Positions 1 to 7,738 of a stretch of 64,000 bases of DNA are shown piece by piece. This stretch comes from Bacillus sp. MUM 116 (GTDB lineage: Bacteria; Bacillota; Bacilli; Bacillales; Cytobacillaceae), in contig NZ_MLYR01000086.1 of assembly GCF_001866655.1 (NCBI RefSeq), positions 62,001 to 126,000 of the forward strand, written 5' to 3'. A program made the position numbers and the translations under genes. Each line of letters opens with the position of its first letter. Positions within the stretch are counted from its first letter, which is position 1. Under the pieces are notes generated by a model, which made no database searches, was not told where the DNA came from, and saw nothing but the letters and a program-made list of their open reading frames with translations.

Positions 1-543
1 GCTTACACTTCACTAAGGCTGTTTACGGATGGAAAGAGCGGGCTGATGGCACGTTTCATTACTATGCCCATCAAACGCTCGTCGGTATTGTGGGCTCACG
101 TGTTGACCTCACTTGTTTCCAATGCGCTTACTGTCGTGGTGGTTATCCTCGTCGCGCTCTTAATGGGCTTCCGTTCCAACGCTGATATCCTGGATTGGCT
201 CGCGGTAGCTGGGATACTCGGGCTGTTTACGCTGGCGCTGACATGGCTGGCGGTCATTCCCGGATTGACAGCGAAGTCTATGGAAGGGGCGACAGCCTAC
301 TCGTACCCGTTGATTTTCCTGCCGTTTATCAGTTCGGCTTTTGTCCCCACGGAAACTATGCCTAAAATTGTCCGTGCGTTCGCTGAGAACCAGCCCGTGA
401 CTTCAATCGTGAATGCGATTCGTGCCCTCTTGTACGAAGGGTCTGTTGGCAACAGTATCTGGATCGCGCTTGCCTGGTGCGTCGGCATCATGGTCATCGC
501 TTACTTCTTCGCCAGTAAACAATTTAAACGCCAGTTAGGGTAA
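1..543 (+). CDS. ABC-2 type transporter permease, C-terminal part
   Basis: The reading frame is open from the first base, and its first residues (AYTSLRLFTDGKSGLM) continue into the ATG at 46, so this is the end of a longer permease cut by the window edge. The 'GLMARFITMPIKRSS' stretch is typical of the cytoplasmic region before the core membrane segments of DrrB/ABC-2 export permeases. About four hydrophobic segments follow, and the protein ends in a basic tail (KQFKRQLG). It would form the membrane channel for a separate ATPase encoded upstream, outside the window. Substrate (drug or lipid) cannot be told. The base composition is visibly richer in G and C than the genes that follow, which suggests different ancestry. 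Confidence 0.85.
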   Translation, partial: AYTSLRLFTDGKSGLMARFITMPIKRSSVLWAHVLTSLVSNALTVVVVILVALLMGFRSNADILDWLAVAGILGLFTLALTWLAVIPGLTAKSMEGATAYSYPLIFLPFISSAFVPTETMPKIVRAFAENQPVTSIVNAIRALLYEGSVGNSIWIALAWCVGIMVIAYFFASKQFKRQLG

Positions 544-633
544 GTACACCAGTATGGGATTTAATATAATTGACAGTAAAAGTCTAGATTCCGAAGCAAA
601 ACTGCTTTGGTAATCAATGTCATTAACTTAAGG

Positions 634-679
634 AACTATGGATTACATTTCAGTTGGAATGTGATTCATAGTTTTTTTT
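634..679 (+). terminator. Rho-independent terminator after the ABC permease
   Basis: Arms starting AACTATG and ending CATAGTT pair with few mismatches around a short loop and are followed by a run of eight T. It ends the permease transcript. The remaining bases between 544 and 877 show no gene. Confidence 0.75.
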
Positions 680-877
680 CGATTGAAGGAAAAAATTCTT
701 ACCAAACGGACTGACAACGTATTGCCGGATTGGAAAAAATCATATAATTCCTTGTTGGTCTTCTTGTAATAGTTCATTCGTTGAATATTGCAGGTCTGAT
801 TTAATGGACATAAAATCTTTATCACTGAGGCATATTATATTTATCAAAGATATTTTAATGAATTGAGGTTTTTGAAA

Positions 878-1015
878 ATGGATGAAATGCGAACTACCAA
901 TCAAGTAGAAGAAGTAAATAAACACCTTAAAGAAATTCCTAAGGAAGTTGAAGAAAGAAGAATTGAAAATCAGCCTCAAACTGGAAAAAACGAGAAAGCC
1001 ATCGAGCCGTTTTAA
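878..1015 (+). CDS. Small hydrophilic protein, 45 aa, unknown
   Basis: The ATG follows TTGAGG at 9-nt spacing. The product is a 45-residue, strongly charged peptide (about one third Glu/Lys/Arg) with no membrane segment and no recognised domain, probably helical in its first half (VEEVNKHLKEIPKEVEE). A strong terminator starts 50 bases after the stop, so it looks like a single-gene transcript. I do not recognise the family. Its reality rests on start signal, charge pattern and terminator only. Confidence 0.45.
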   Translation: MDEMRTTNQVEEVNKHLKEIPKEVEERRIENQPQTGKNEKAIEPF

Positions 1016-1064
1016 TCCGAAACGGCAAACCAAAGAATCTTGCTGACCACAAATTTCATAAACC

Positions 1065-1102
1065 AAAAAACAGGGCATGGAAATTTCCTATGCCCTGTTT
1101 TT
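1065..1102 (+). terminator. Strong Rho-independent terminator
   Basis: A 13-bp perfect stem AAAAACAGGGCAT / ATGCCCTGTTTTT. Its symmetric A and T tracts would stop transcription from either side. Confidence 0.85.
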
Positions 1103-1266
1103 ATTTATTGGATCTGTTAAAGAATATTGTTGTTTTCTTCTTCATATGCCTTTAGATACCTTTCAAAGGGACGGGGCTGACCCATAAATCTAGAAAATTA
1201 TTTTTCAATACCATGTCCTTTTCCCTCCATTTTTCTTTATATAGAAGGTGTAAGGAGGTGATACAC

Positions 1267-1485
1267 ATGGCACAAGCGCGACTAGCAACCACCAAGCTTC
1301 GCATCGTATTCGAAACGGGCATGGACGAGCAAGGGAAACCGATTTTAAAAGCTAAGACCTTCAACAATGTTAAAAAAACAGCTACGGCGGACCAACTCTA
1401 TCAAGCAGCACAAGCAATCTTTGTATTGTGTAATGACACGCTTAACCGGGTTGAGAAAACAGACAGTTCTGATTTACTAGCCTAA
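1267..1485 (+). CDS. DUF1659 family protein
   Basis: The start is the ATG at 1267 behind AAGGAGGTGATACAC, not the earlier in-frame codon at 1213. The 72-residue product has the DUF1659 pattern: LRIVFETGMDEQGKP, then a K-x-FNNVK-xx-ATADQLYQAA core and a short acidic tail. Family members are small soluble proteins of unknown function in Bacilli, almost always encoded just before a DUF2922 gene, as here (36-base gap). Co-transcription with 1522-1740 and 1809-1955 is likely. Confidence 0.9.
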   Translation: MAQARLATTKLRIVFETGMDEQGKPILKAKTFNNVKKTATADQLYQAAQAIFVLCNDTLNRVEKTDSSDLLA

Positions 1486-1521
1486 TAAAAAGGTGATCAT
1501 AGAGGATTGGAGGTGATTGAA

Positions 1522-1740
1522 TTGGCTAAAACATTGGAATTACAGTTTGTGACCGCGACTGGTAAAATTGCCCGCATTACGGTTGATAATCCGAAAGAAC
1601 CGATTGATGAAGCGGTTGTGAAGCGATCAATAGATCAAATCGTAAGCTCAGGTGCTTTCTATACCGGAAGCGGCGACCTTGTCTCTGCAAAGGGTGCAAG
1701 AGTCGTAGAACGCAATGTGACAGATTATGAGCTTGTTTAA
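1522..1740 (+). CDS. DUF2922 family protein
   Basis: The start chosen is TTG at 1522, which gives MAKTLELQFVTATGK. GGAGGTGA lies at 1509-1516, and the in-frame TTG at 1507 would sit on that ribosome binding site. The 72-residue product shows the family pattern: LELQF near the N-terminus, ITVDNPKEPIDE in the middle and a C-terminal A-x-VVERNVTDYEL. Function is unknown. It is the usual partner of DUF1659, and a YvrJ gene follows, which is the common Bacillus arrangement. Confidence 0.88.
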   Translation: MAKTLELQFVTATGKIARITVDNPKEPIDEAVVKRSIDQIVSSGAFYTGSGDLVSAKGARVVERNVTDYELV

Positions 1741-1744
1741 GAAT

Positions 1745-1784
1745 GAGAGAAAGGCCGGATTCTTCGAGAAGCCGGTCTCTTTTA
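1745..1784 (+). terminator. Hairpin between the DUF2922 and YvrJ genes
   Basis: GAGA...GGCCGG pairs with CCGG(T)CTC and is followed by TTTTA. The next ribosome binding site begins 10 bases later, so it may attenuate rather than fully end the operon transcript. Confidence 0.6.
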
Positions 1785-1808
1785 CTATAATGGAAGGAGG
1801 TAGTCAAA

Positions 1809-1955
1809 ATGGAACAGATCATTCCAATCATTAGTGAAGTGGGTTTTCCGATCGCGGTGACACTCTACTTACTTTATCGGATTGAATCAAAGCTTGATAT
1901 GGTAGTCCAATCCATTCAAAGCCTGCCGGACCGGATGAGGGAACAAATGAAATAA
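1809..1955 (+). CDS. YvrJ family membrane peptide, 48 aa
   Basis: ATG behind GGAAGGAGGTAG. The 48-residue product has one hydrophobic helix (VGFPIAVTLYLLYRIE) and an amphipathic tail (SKLDMVVQSIQSLPDRM). This is the standard build of YvrJ peptides, which are encoded after DUF1659/DUF2922 pairs. Function unknown. It closes the three-gene group that begins at 1267. Confidence 0.85.
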   Translation: MEQIIPIISEVGFPIAVTLYLLYRIESKLDMVVQSIQSLPDRMREQMK

Positions 1956-2025
1956 GTAGGGGGCTGACCCTAATATTTAATTTACCTTCTAAAACGGAAT
2001 GTTTTTGTTTATAATGGATATATAA

Positions 2026-2056
2026 TAAAAAAAGAGAAGTGCTCTAACACTTCTCT
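2026..2056 (-). terminator. Terminator of the minus-strand small gene at 2096
   Basis: Stem AGAGAAGTG / CACTTCTCT with a 6-nt loop. On the minus strand it is followed by seven T. Confidence 0.8.
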
Positions 2057-2095
2057 CCTGCAACCTCTACCGTCAGGGTGATGGTTGTCTAAGTA

Positions 2096-2242
2096 CTATT
2101 TTTTATGAGAACCACCCTTTTGCTTGTGACGGCGTAGGGTGGTTTTCTTGTTTTCTAGAATGTTTTTCCGAAAGAAATAAGCGGCCACTTCACGCAGTAT
2201 TCCCTTCAGAACTTCTCGTGGAATTTCAAGAAATGTTTCCAT
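2096..2242 (-). CDS. Small basic protein, 48 aa, with hairpin-forming 3' end
   Basis: The ATG at 2242 (minus strand) follows AAAGGAGGTGATAATC, an almost ideal ribosome binding site, so I prefer it to the longer frame from 2284. The product starts with an amphipathic part (METFLEIPREVLKGILREV) and ends in a very basic tail rich in Lys, Arg and His. The end of the gene folds on itself: AACCACCCT and AGGGTGGTT form a stem inside the coding region. A 40-nt leader-like stretch and a strong terminator follow. No family was recognised with confidence. The size, basic tail and structured mRNA resemble small toxin-like peptides of Firmicutes, but this is inference. Confidence 0.55.
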   Translation of the reverse strand: METFLEIPREVLKGILREVAAYFFRKNILENKKTTLRRHKQKGGSHKK

Positions 2243-2299
2243 GATTATCACCTCCTTTCCTAATAACGGAAAGAAGACTGACAACCACCCACCCTAACA

Positions 2300-2754
2300 A
2301 TATTCAGCTGCAACTCCATTCTATCATTTTAAATCTAACCAATGACCTACTAATCTTCGACAATATTCATGCCGTACTAGGCACAATATTTATTTTGGTG
2401 ATTGCTATTTACTCCCCCAGCCATCCAATTCTATATCCAATCATTTCATAAAACCCCATTGAACTGTCACGAATATCCGCTAGAATTCGAGCTTACGAGA
2501 GGAAATGAAGTCATTTCGTTTCAGGACATGAAAAAGGAATTCGGGAGTTTTCCAGCTATAGCGGGATGCTTTATGAGGGGATGACCACGGGGACGGTTAT
2601 GCTGGCTTTTTTGTGAATATTTTTAATTCATACTTTACAGATAGGAATTATAAGGTTATAATACAATTAATTCATAACACAAATGTAATCAGTCCGAATT
2701 TACAAGCTGTTATCGTCAAAGGAAATTTTTTGTAAAAGTGAAGGAGTGGTTCTT
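2300..2754. other. Gap of about 450 bp with one unassigned short frame
   Basis: An open frame on the plus strand (2402-2584, 60 codons) contains a fragment-like sequence (HEYPLEFELTRGNEVISF) but has no ribosome binding site and no recognised family. It may be a gene remnant. From 2620 the DNA is AT-rich and probably holds the promoter of the FbpA-like gene. I could not find a convincing Fur box. Confidence 0.35.
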
Positions 2755-2937
2755 ATGAGAAATAATGATGAAAAAAAACGACAAAAACTTATTAATAAAC
2801 TTATTTTTTTAAACGTATATAAAAAAGAAGATCAAAAGCTTTATGAGTTGCCATTATCGAGATTAAAATATGAATATAGGGAGTTTAAATTACAAAGCCA
2901 TCCGCATGGTGAGTTTGGCTCCATTCAATGGGTATAA
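2755..2937 (+). CDS. fbpA: Fur-regulated basic protein FbpA-like
   Basis: The ATG at 2755 sits 8 nt after AAGGAG. The 60-residue basic product shows the FbpA family core: K-xx-KLINKLIFLNVYK-xx-D-x-KLYELPLSRLKYEYREF. In B. subtilis FbpA is a small iron-starvation protein of the Fur regulon that helps the sRNA FsrA reduce synthesis of iron-rich proteins. The last dozen residues (SHPHGEFGSIQWV) are less typical. A terminator-like hairpin follows at about 3010. The assignment rests on the core motif; regulation by Fur is expected from the family, but I could not see an operator. Confidence 0.7.
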   Translation: MRNNDEKKRQKLINKLIFLNVYKKEDQKLYELPLSRLKYEYREFKLQSHPHGEFGSIQWV

Positions 2938-3008
2938 GGAAACACTCAGTCTATGCAACTACTTACCGCAAGAAGAGCGACTAACCTAAAAGTGAATTGT
3001 TATATATA

Positions 3009-3062
3009 GAAAAAAAGTAGCTACCTTACTCTTTGGTCGGAGGCTAGGCGGTTGCTTTTTTC
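3009..3062 (+). terminator. Terminator after the FbpA-like gene
   Basis: AAAAAAGTAGCTACC pairs imperfectly (with G-U pairs) with GGCGGTTGCTTTTTT around a GC-rich loop. Confidence 0.6.
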
Positions 3063-3159
3063 TTTGTTTAACGACCGTCACAACAAGTGGTCTTAATCAT
3101 CATAAAATATCGAAGATCTTCCATAGCCGTAGCTGAGCGGGGCTTTTGACACAGTAACG

Positions 3160-3360
3160 TCATTCATCATTCCTTTTTTCTTCAAAGTCTCTGTATGTAG
3201 GGATAACAGATAGCACAGCACAAACAATAACATTTACAAGCATATTAGAAGGAGAGTTAAAAAGAAGAACCAATACATTGATAAAAGTGAAGCTGAAAAT
3301 ATAATCCCTCAAATAGGACATGATGATGACAATTCCTAAATACGCCTTTTCTTCATCCAT
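3160..3360 (-). CDS. Small membrane protein, 66 aa, unknown
   Basis: Start ATG at 3360 with GAGG 8 nt upstream; the frame also contains an earlier GTG. After a short acidic head (MDEEKAYLG) there are two hydrophobic segments (IVIIMSYL...FTFINVLVLLF and MLVNVIVCAVLSVI), and it ends in a charged tail (DFEEKRNDE). I do not recognise the family. It stands alone on the minus strand with no partner in the same direction. Confidence 0.5.
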   Translation of the reverse strand: MDEEKAYLGIVIIMSYLRDYIFSFTFINVLVLLFNSPSNMLVNVIVCAVLSVIPTYRDFEEKRNDE

Positions 3361-3646
3361 TATTTTCACCTCAATTTGTATCTGTTTCCATTGTAGTTTG
3401 GAATATGGTTAAAAAGAAATAGGAAAATAGTTAATGAATGGTTAAGTTATTGTAAATGAAAACGTTTAGAATTGTTTTATGTAAGAATAATTGACTATCA
3501 AGTATTATTTATTTCAAAACATCTATTAGTGAGAATGCGAATAATGATGTATGCTTATAAAAGATAATTATTTTTAAATATAAACCTCAAACAAACATAA
3601 AATGTAATTTATATTTTTTCTAACTAAAAATTGAGAGGAGAATTCT

Positions 3647-3931
3647 ATGGCTGAAACAAGAGCAATAAAAAAATCTTCCTCAAAAAAGAAGAAACAGAAA
3701 ACAGCTTTTCTCGAAAATATAAGTTTCTTCCGATTGCTTAAGGTTCTCTTTCTTATTTTCCTATCCCTGCTAATTGTCTATCTCTATTATTTACATACCA
3801 AAGGAACACTTATTTCCAATATGGCCTCACTATGGAAATTGCATAAGAAAGTTATTATGATTATTTTCGGGTTTGTATCCTATAGTTTGGGTGTTTTTTA
3901 CTTGGGTTTTAGGAAAGGAAAAAAAGGTTAA
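3647..3931 (+). CDS. Basic-headed membrane protein, 94 aa, unknown
   Basis: ATG behind GAGAGGAG. The first 20 residues are almost all Lys/Ser/Ala/Gln, then two membrane helices follow (LLKVLFLIFLSLLIVYLYYL and VIMIIFGFVSYSLGVFYLGF), and it ends in a basic tail (RKGKKG). With both ends positive, both termini probably lie in the cytoplasm. A 26-codon membrane peptide begins 17 bases after the stop. No family recognised. Confidence 0.6.
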   Translation: MAETRAIKKSSSKKKKQKTAFLENISFFRLLKVLFLIFLSLLIVYLYYLHTKGTLISNMASLWKLHKKVIMIIFGFVSYSLGVFYLGFRKGKKG

Positions 3932-3948
3932 AGAATGGAGATAACGTT

Positions 3949-4029
3949 ATGAAATTATGGATGAGGATACTTTTAACATTAGATATTCTTATTATTTTGG
4001 GTGTTATAGCAGGTGAAATTTTTTATTAA
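3949..4029 (+). CDS. Tiny membrane peptide, 26 aa
   Basis: ATG with GGAG 8 nt upstream, directly after the gene at 3647. The product MKLWMRILLTL...GEIFY is one hydrophobic helix with a basic start. It may be translated together with its neighbour. Evidence is limited to spacing and hydrophobicity. Confidence 0.4.
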   Translation: MKLWMRILLTLDILIILGVIAGEIFY

Positions 4030-4051
4030 AAGTAATTTATTTATCTTTACC

Positions 4052-4271
4052 AAAGGCTATTTTCGCATAGATTGTTGTTTTTGGTATTATTTCATCAACC
4101 CGTATAGCTAGAGGTTTCGTGGCATCTTTTCGTAAGGACATTTGCGAAAATTGCCTAGAAACTTAGTAATTGACCCTTATAAAGGTCCAAAAGCAACAAA
4201 GTTTACGAAAAGAGCCTTACCAAAAAAATTAAAAACCCCCATGTTGGATTTTTGGTCCAACTTAAGGGGTT
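4052..4271. repeat. Inverted pair of the 'GGCTnTTTTCG' repeat plus adjacent hairpin
   Basis: At 4055-4083 the sequence GGCTATTTTCG...TTGTTGTTTTT occurs, and at 4189-4215 its inverted counterpart AAAGCAACAAAG...AAAAGAGCC. The arms are about 27 bp and lie about 105 bp apart. The same unit appears at 19032, 45084, 45175 and 59751. Right after the second arm, 4235-4271 holds another inverted repeat (ACCCC-x-GTTGGA / TCCAAC-x-GGGGT). The rest of 4272-4835 shows no gene; it includes an extended -10 (TGCTATAAT at 4768) that may serve the next gene. Confidence 0.6.
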
Positions 4272-4835
4272 CACCTCAAGATGAACCGATGCTTTATAAC
4301 ATTAAGTTTAGAATTTAATCCTTTGCAAATTTATAAAAACTAGTTTTATCTTTATCTTCTTAAGTTTTCGCAGCTACCGTTAGTTCTGGAGCTGTTTTTT
4401 TCATTTTTTGGCTCCCTTTTGTTAACTTATCTTATCCTAAAAAACCATCAAAATCTAGTCGTGTCAATGACTCTGGCGATTTGACCTCCTTGATTAAGCT
4501 TGTATGATTGGGAGATTTGATTCGATATGAGGTATTATATAATGAAAACTGACATCTAAAAAGGCACAATCATTTAAAGATAAACATGTCGAAGGTGATT
4601 GTAAACGAAAGATACCATTTTTTATTAGAGGAAATTTATTTTACTAATTAGGTTTTTAACAAGAATTCTTACTCGTTCTTATTTGGGGGAATTTTACTTT
4701 TAAAAATATTTGATTTTTTCTAAAATAAATTATATTATAGATTCCGTTATAAAATTCGACAAAATTTGCTATAATTCTTATTTACTAATTTTATCTGAAT
4801 ATTTAGTTGATTTTGATTTAAGGAGGAAATATCGT

Positions 4836-6227
4836 ATGGATTTGTTTAGAAAAAAATCCATTCAAGATTTAATCAAGGAGTCAGGAAAAAAAGAGGGTTC
4901 TTTAAAAAAAGAATTAGGCGCCTTTGACTTAACCATGCTTGGTATTGGCGCAATTGTTGGAACGGGAATTTTCGTTCTGACAGGGGTAGCCGCTGCCGAG
5001 CATGCAGGACCGGCCCTTATCCTTTCCTTTATTATTTCTGGGCTTGTCTGTGTTTTTGCTGCCCTTTGCTATGCAGAGTTTGCTTCTACGGTACCCGTAG
5101 CCGGCAGTGCTTACACATATAGTTATGCTACTTTTGGCGAAATTATCGCGTGGATTCTAGGCTGGGATTTGATTCTCGAATATGGATTTGCTTGTGCTTC
5201 CGTTGCCAGCGGATGGTCTGGTTACTTTCAAGGTCTAATTGCCGGATTTGGGATCCACATTCCTAAAGCAATCTCGAGCGCATATGACCCGGCGCATGGT
5301 ACGTTTATAGATGTACCGGCAATTTTAATCACTCTTTTAATCGCATTCCTATTAACAAGGGGAGCGAAACAATCAGCACGAATTAATGCAATTATGGTTA
5401 TCATTAAAATAGTCGTTGTTCTTCTATTTCTTGGTGTCGGCGCATGGTATGTGAAGCCTACCAATTGGACGCCTTTTATGCCGTTCGGATTCTCAGGGGT
5501 AACAGCTGGAGCTGCAACAGCATTCTTTGCATATATTGGTTTTGACGCAGTCTCAACAGCAGCGGAAGAAGTAAAAAACCCACAGCGCAATATGCCAATT
5601 GGAATTATTGCATCACTGGTCGTCTGTACGGTTCTATATGTGGCGGTATCAGCTGTATTAACGGGAATTGTTCCGTATCATTTACTTGATGTAAAAAATC
5701 CTGTCGCATTTGGACTTAGTTACATTCATCAAGACTGGGTTGCTGGTTTCATTTCCCTTGGAGCAATTGCTGGGATTACAACCGTTCTAATCGTAATGGT
5801 TTATGGACAAACCCGCTTGTTTTATTCAATGAGCCGAGATGGGCTGCTTCCTAAAGCTTTTTCGAAAATAGATAAGAAAAAGAAAACACCGGTTGTAAAT
5901 ACTTGGATTACATTTTGCCTCGTTTCTATTTTTTCCGGCTTAATACCACTTGGTAAGCTGGCTGAATTAACGAATATCGGCACTCTATTTGCGTTCATGT
6001 CCGTTTCTGTCGGCATTTTATTTCTACGCAAAAAACAAGGTCCGCCAAAACAAGGTTTCCGCGTTCCGTTTGTCCCATGGATTCCGATCCTAGCCTTCCT
6101 ATCCTGTGGATACTTAGCCCTTCAACTTCCATCCATTACATGGATCAGTTTCATCGTATGGCTAGTTATCGGTTTAATTATTTACTTTAGCTATGGAAAA
6201 AGACATTCAGCATTGAACAAAGAATAG
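4836..6227 (+). CDS. APC-family amino acid permease (YfnA/YhdG type)
   Basis: The ATG at 4836 sits 9 nt after AAGGAGG. An upstream in-frame start at 4710 would add an AT-rich, unlikely head. The 463-residue product opens with LFRKKSIQDLI and a charged linker, then the family signature LGAFDLTMLGIGAIVGTGIFVLTG around the first helix. About 12 hydrophobic segments follow, including ALCYAEFASTVPVAGSAYTY and GFDAVSTAAEEVKNPQRNMP. This is the cationic/neutral amino acid transporter group, which imports amino acids with protons. The substrate cannot be read from sequence. It is transcribed alone and closed by a bidirectional terminator. Confidence 0.88.
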   Translation: MDLFRKKSIQDLIKESGKKEGSLKKELGAFDLTMLGIGAIVGTGIFVLTGVAAAEHAGPALILSFIISGLVCVFAALCYAEFASTVPVAGSAYTYSYATFGEIIAWILGWDLILEYGFACASVASGWSGYFQGLIAGFGIHIPKAISSAYDPAHGTFIDVPAILITLLIAFLLTRGAKQSARINAIMVIIKIVVVLLFLGVGAWYVKPTNWTPFMPFGFSGVTAGAATAFFAYIGFDAVSTAAEEVKNPQRNMPIGIIASLVVCTVLYVAVSAVLTGIVPYHLLDVKNPVAFGLSYIHQDWVAGFISLGAIAGITTVLIVMVYGQTRLFYSMSRDGLLPKAFSKIDKKKKTPVVNTWITFCLVSIFSGLIPLGKLAELTNIGTLFAFMSVSVGILFLRKKQGPPKQGFRVPFVPWIPILAFLSCGYLALQLPSITWISFIVWLVIGLIIYFSYGKRHSALNKE

Positions 6228-6255
6228 ACAAATATTTTTTGTCGAATTTCATATA

Positions 6256-6292
6256 AAAAGGTGTCAAGCTCAATGCCTGACACCTTTTTATA
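6256..6292. terminator. Bidirectional terminator between convergent transporter genes
   Basis: Stem AAAAAGGTGTCA / TGACACCTTTTT around an AGCTCAATGCC loop. The loop and stem resemble the common Bacillus 'tgcctgacacc' hairpin repeat. It serves both the permease (+) and the MFS gene (-). Confidence 0.85.
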
Positions 6293-7511
6293 TGCCTTTT
6301 TCCCCACTTGCCACCCTCGTTTTTACATAGATCCCATTGCCAAGTTTAAAAAATAGAATACTCGCAAAAACAATGAGAGAAATGACCCAAAACATAATAC
6401 GGCCGTGAAAATGGCTTAAGAGGTAACCACCAATAATCGGACCGAGAAAATTACCAATTTTCGAAAACTGGCCAGCTCCGAAATATGTTCCCCTTAAGTG
6501 TTCCGGTGCGAGCTGGTCAATCAGCATACTGTTAGACGGGAAAATGAAGATTTCACCTAGCGTTAAGAAAACAATAGAAAGAATCGCGGTCGCCCAGCCG
6601 TTAATAAAACCAAAGCAAAATAACCCCGCAGCCATCAATAATGCCCCGACCACCATCGATTGCATCGGCGTCCACTTTTCCGCAAAGTGGCTGAGCGGCA
6701 TCTGAAGAATGACCACCAGCAAGGCGTTGATTGTCAACAAAACCGAGAAGATAAACACCCCGTTTGGCAATGTCATTTGCATGAATTGCGGGAGATTGGA
6801 ATTCATCTGGCTATATCCTAGACTGATTAAAATAATTCCTAACACTAAAAACAGCAGCGCCTTATCGGTTTTCATAATCCGAAAAGCATCGATCATGTTA
6901 GCAGATTTTTTATTGCTTTGTTCAGCCTTGCCAACGTCCAGTTTTCCCATCAAGAATAATAGAATAAATGCATAAAGCAAGTAAACACTGCCGGTTAAGG
7001 CGAAAGACAGTTTTGCAGATGTGATAGCCAAGTAAGCACCCAATAGCGGGCCGACCGAGGCGCCGATATTAATGGCGGTATACCTTAGTGAATAAGCTTT
7101 CATTCTATTTTTCTTCCCAGTTAAGTCGCCCATTAATGCCTGTGAAGCTGGTTCAAAAAAGGAATTGCAAAGCCCATTTAACGCGTTTAGTAGAATAAAC
7201 CACCCTTGAGATTCTGCAATCGTAAAACCATAGTAAACAATGGAAATGGCGAATAAGGAGACCAACATCACTTTTTTTCGCCCAAAACGATCGGATAAAT
7301 TCCCGCCAATAAAGCCCCCAATCGCTCCCATCAACGGGCTCATTCCTACGGTTATGCCGATGATGACAGGCGGCAGATCCATATGCCGCGATAAATAGAT
7401 TGATAGAAACGGCAATGTCATAAAGGACGAACCTCTGGACATAATGGTTCCAACAAGCAGCACCCAAACAATCGGGTGAAACTGGTTTATATACTGTTTA
7501 AATTTGTTCAT
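6288..7511 (-). CDS. MFS transporter, DHA1/multidrug-type
   Basis: The 407-residue product has 12 predicted membrane segments in two halves. The loop between helices 2 and 3 carries the MFS motif GGNLSDRFGRKK, and PASQALMGDLTGKKNRMKAYSLRYTAINIGASVGPLLG fits drug:proton antiporters (motif C-like glycine/proline region). The central loop is charged (KLDVGKAEQSNKKSANM). It is probably an export pump or small-solute antiporter of the plasma membrane. It is not linked to a regulator in the same direction, although a TipAS-type MerR regulator lies upstream on the same strand. The start ATG has only a modest ribosome binding site (GAGGACATC). Confidence 0.82.
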   Translation of the reverse strand: MNKFKQYINQFHPIVWVLLVGTIMSRGSSFMTLPFLSIYLSRHMDLPPVIIGITVGMSPLMGAIGGFIGGNLSDRFGRKKVMLVSLFAISIVYYGFTIAESQGWFILLNALNGLCNSFFEPASQALMGDLTGKKNRMKAYSLRYTAINIGASVGPLLGAYLAITSAKLSFALTGSVYLLYAFILLFLMGKLDVGKAEQSNKKSANMIDAFRIMKTDKALLFLVLGIILISLGYSQMNSNLPQFMQMTLPNGVFIFSVLLTINALLVVILQMPLSHFAEKWTPMQSMVVGALLMAAGLFCFGFINGWATAILSIVFLTLGEIFIFPSNSMLIDQLAPEHLRGTYFGAGQFSKIGNFLGPIIGGYLLSHFHGRIMFWVISLIVFASILFFKLGNGIYVKTRVASGEKGI

Positions 7512-7572
7512 GATGTCCTCGCATTTTTAGGATTCTTCATTTAGTTAAACAATTTATGGGAAAATTGTAAAG

Positions 7573-7597
7573 TAAAAAAAGGCTGCTGATGCAGCCT
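7573..7597 (-). terminator. Terminator downstream of the MerR gene
   Basis: On the minus strand GGCTGC-ATCA-GCAGCC is followed by a run of T. Confidence 0.75.
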
Positions 7598-7623
7598 GAT
7601 GCCCATTTAACTCCAGCACCCTG

Positions 7624-7733
7624 TTAAGCTTTAGATAACTCCTCAATCATATTTTTCAAATTAGCTTTGTTTCTAAAAATATGGAATAAAGCACCTTCCT
7701 TATTAAAGGAAAGCGCTCGATTGCTTAAGGTAT
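7624..7733 (-). pseudogene. C-terminal remnant of an unknown protein
   Basis: Directly after the MerR stop, another frame reads NTLSNRALSFNKEGALFHIF and on to MIEELSKA before a stop. It has natural codon use but no start or ribosome binding site. It looks like the last 36 residues of a lost gene. The family is not known. Confidence 0.35.
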
Positions 7734-7738
7734 TGATT

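Noticed and set aside
2640..2755. Fur box upstream of the FbpA-like gene
   Set aside because: No stretch close enough to the TGATAATNATTATCA consensus was found by eye.
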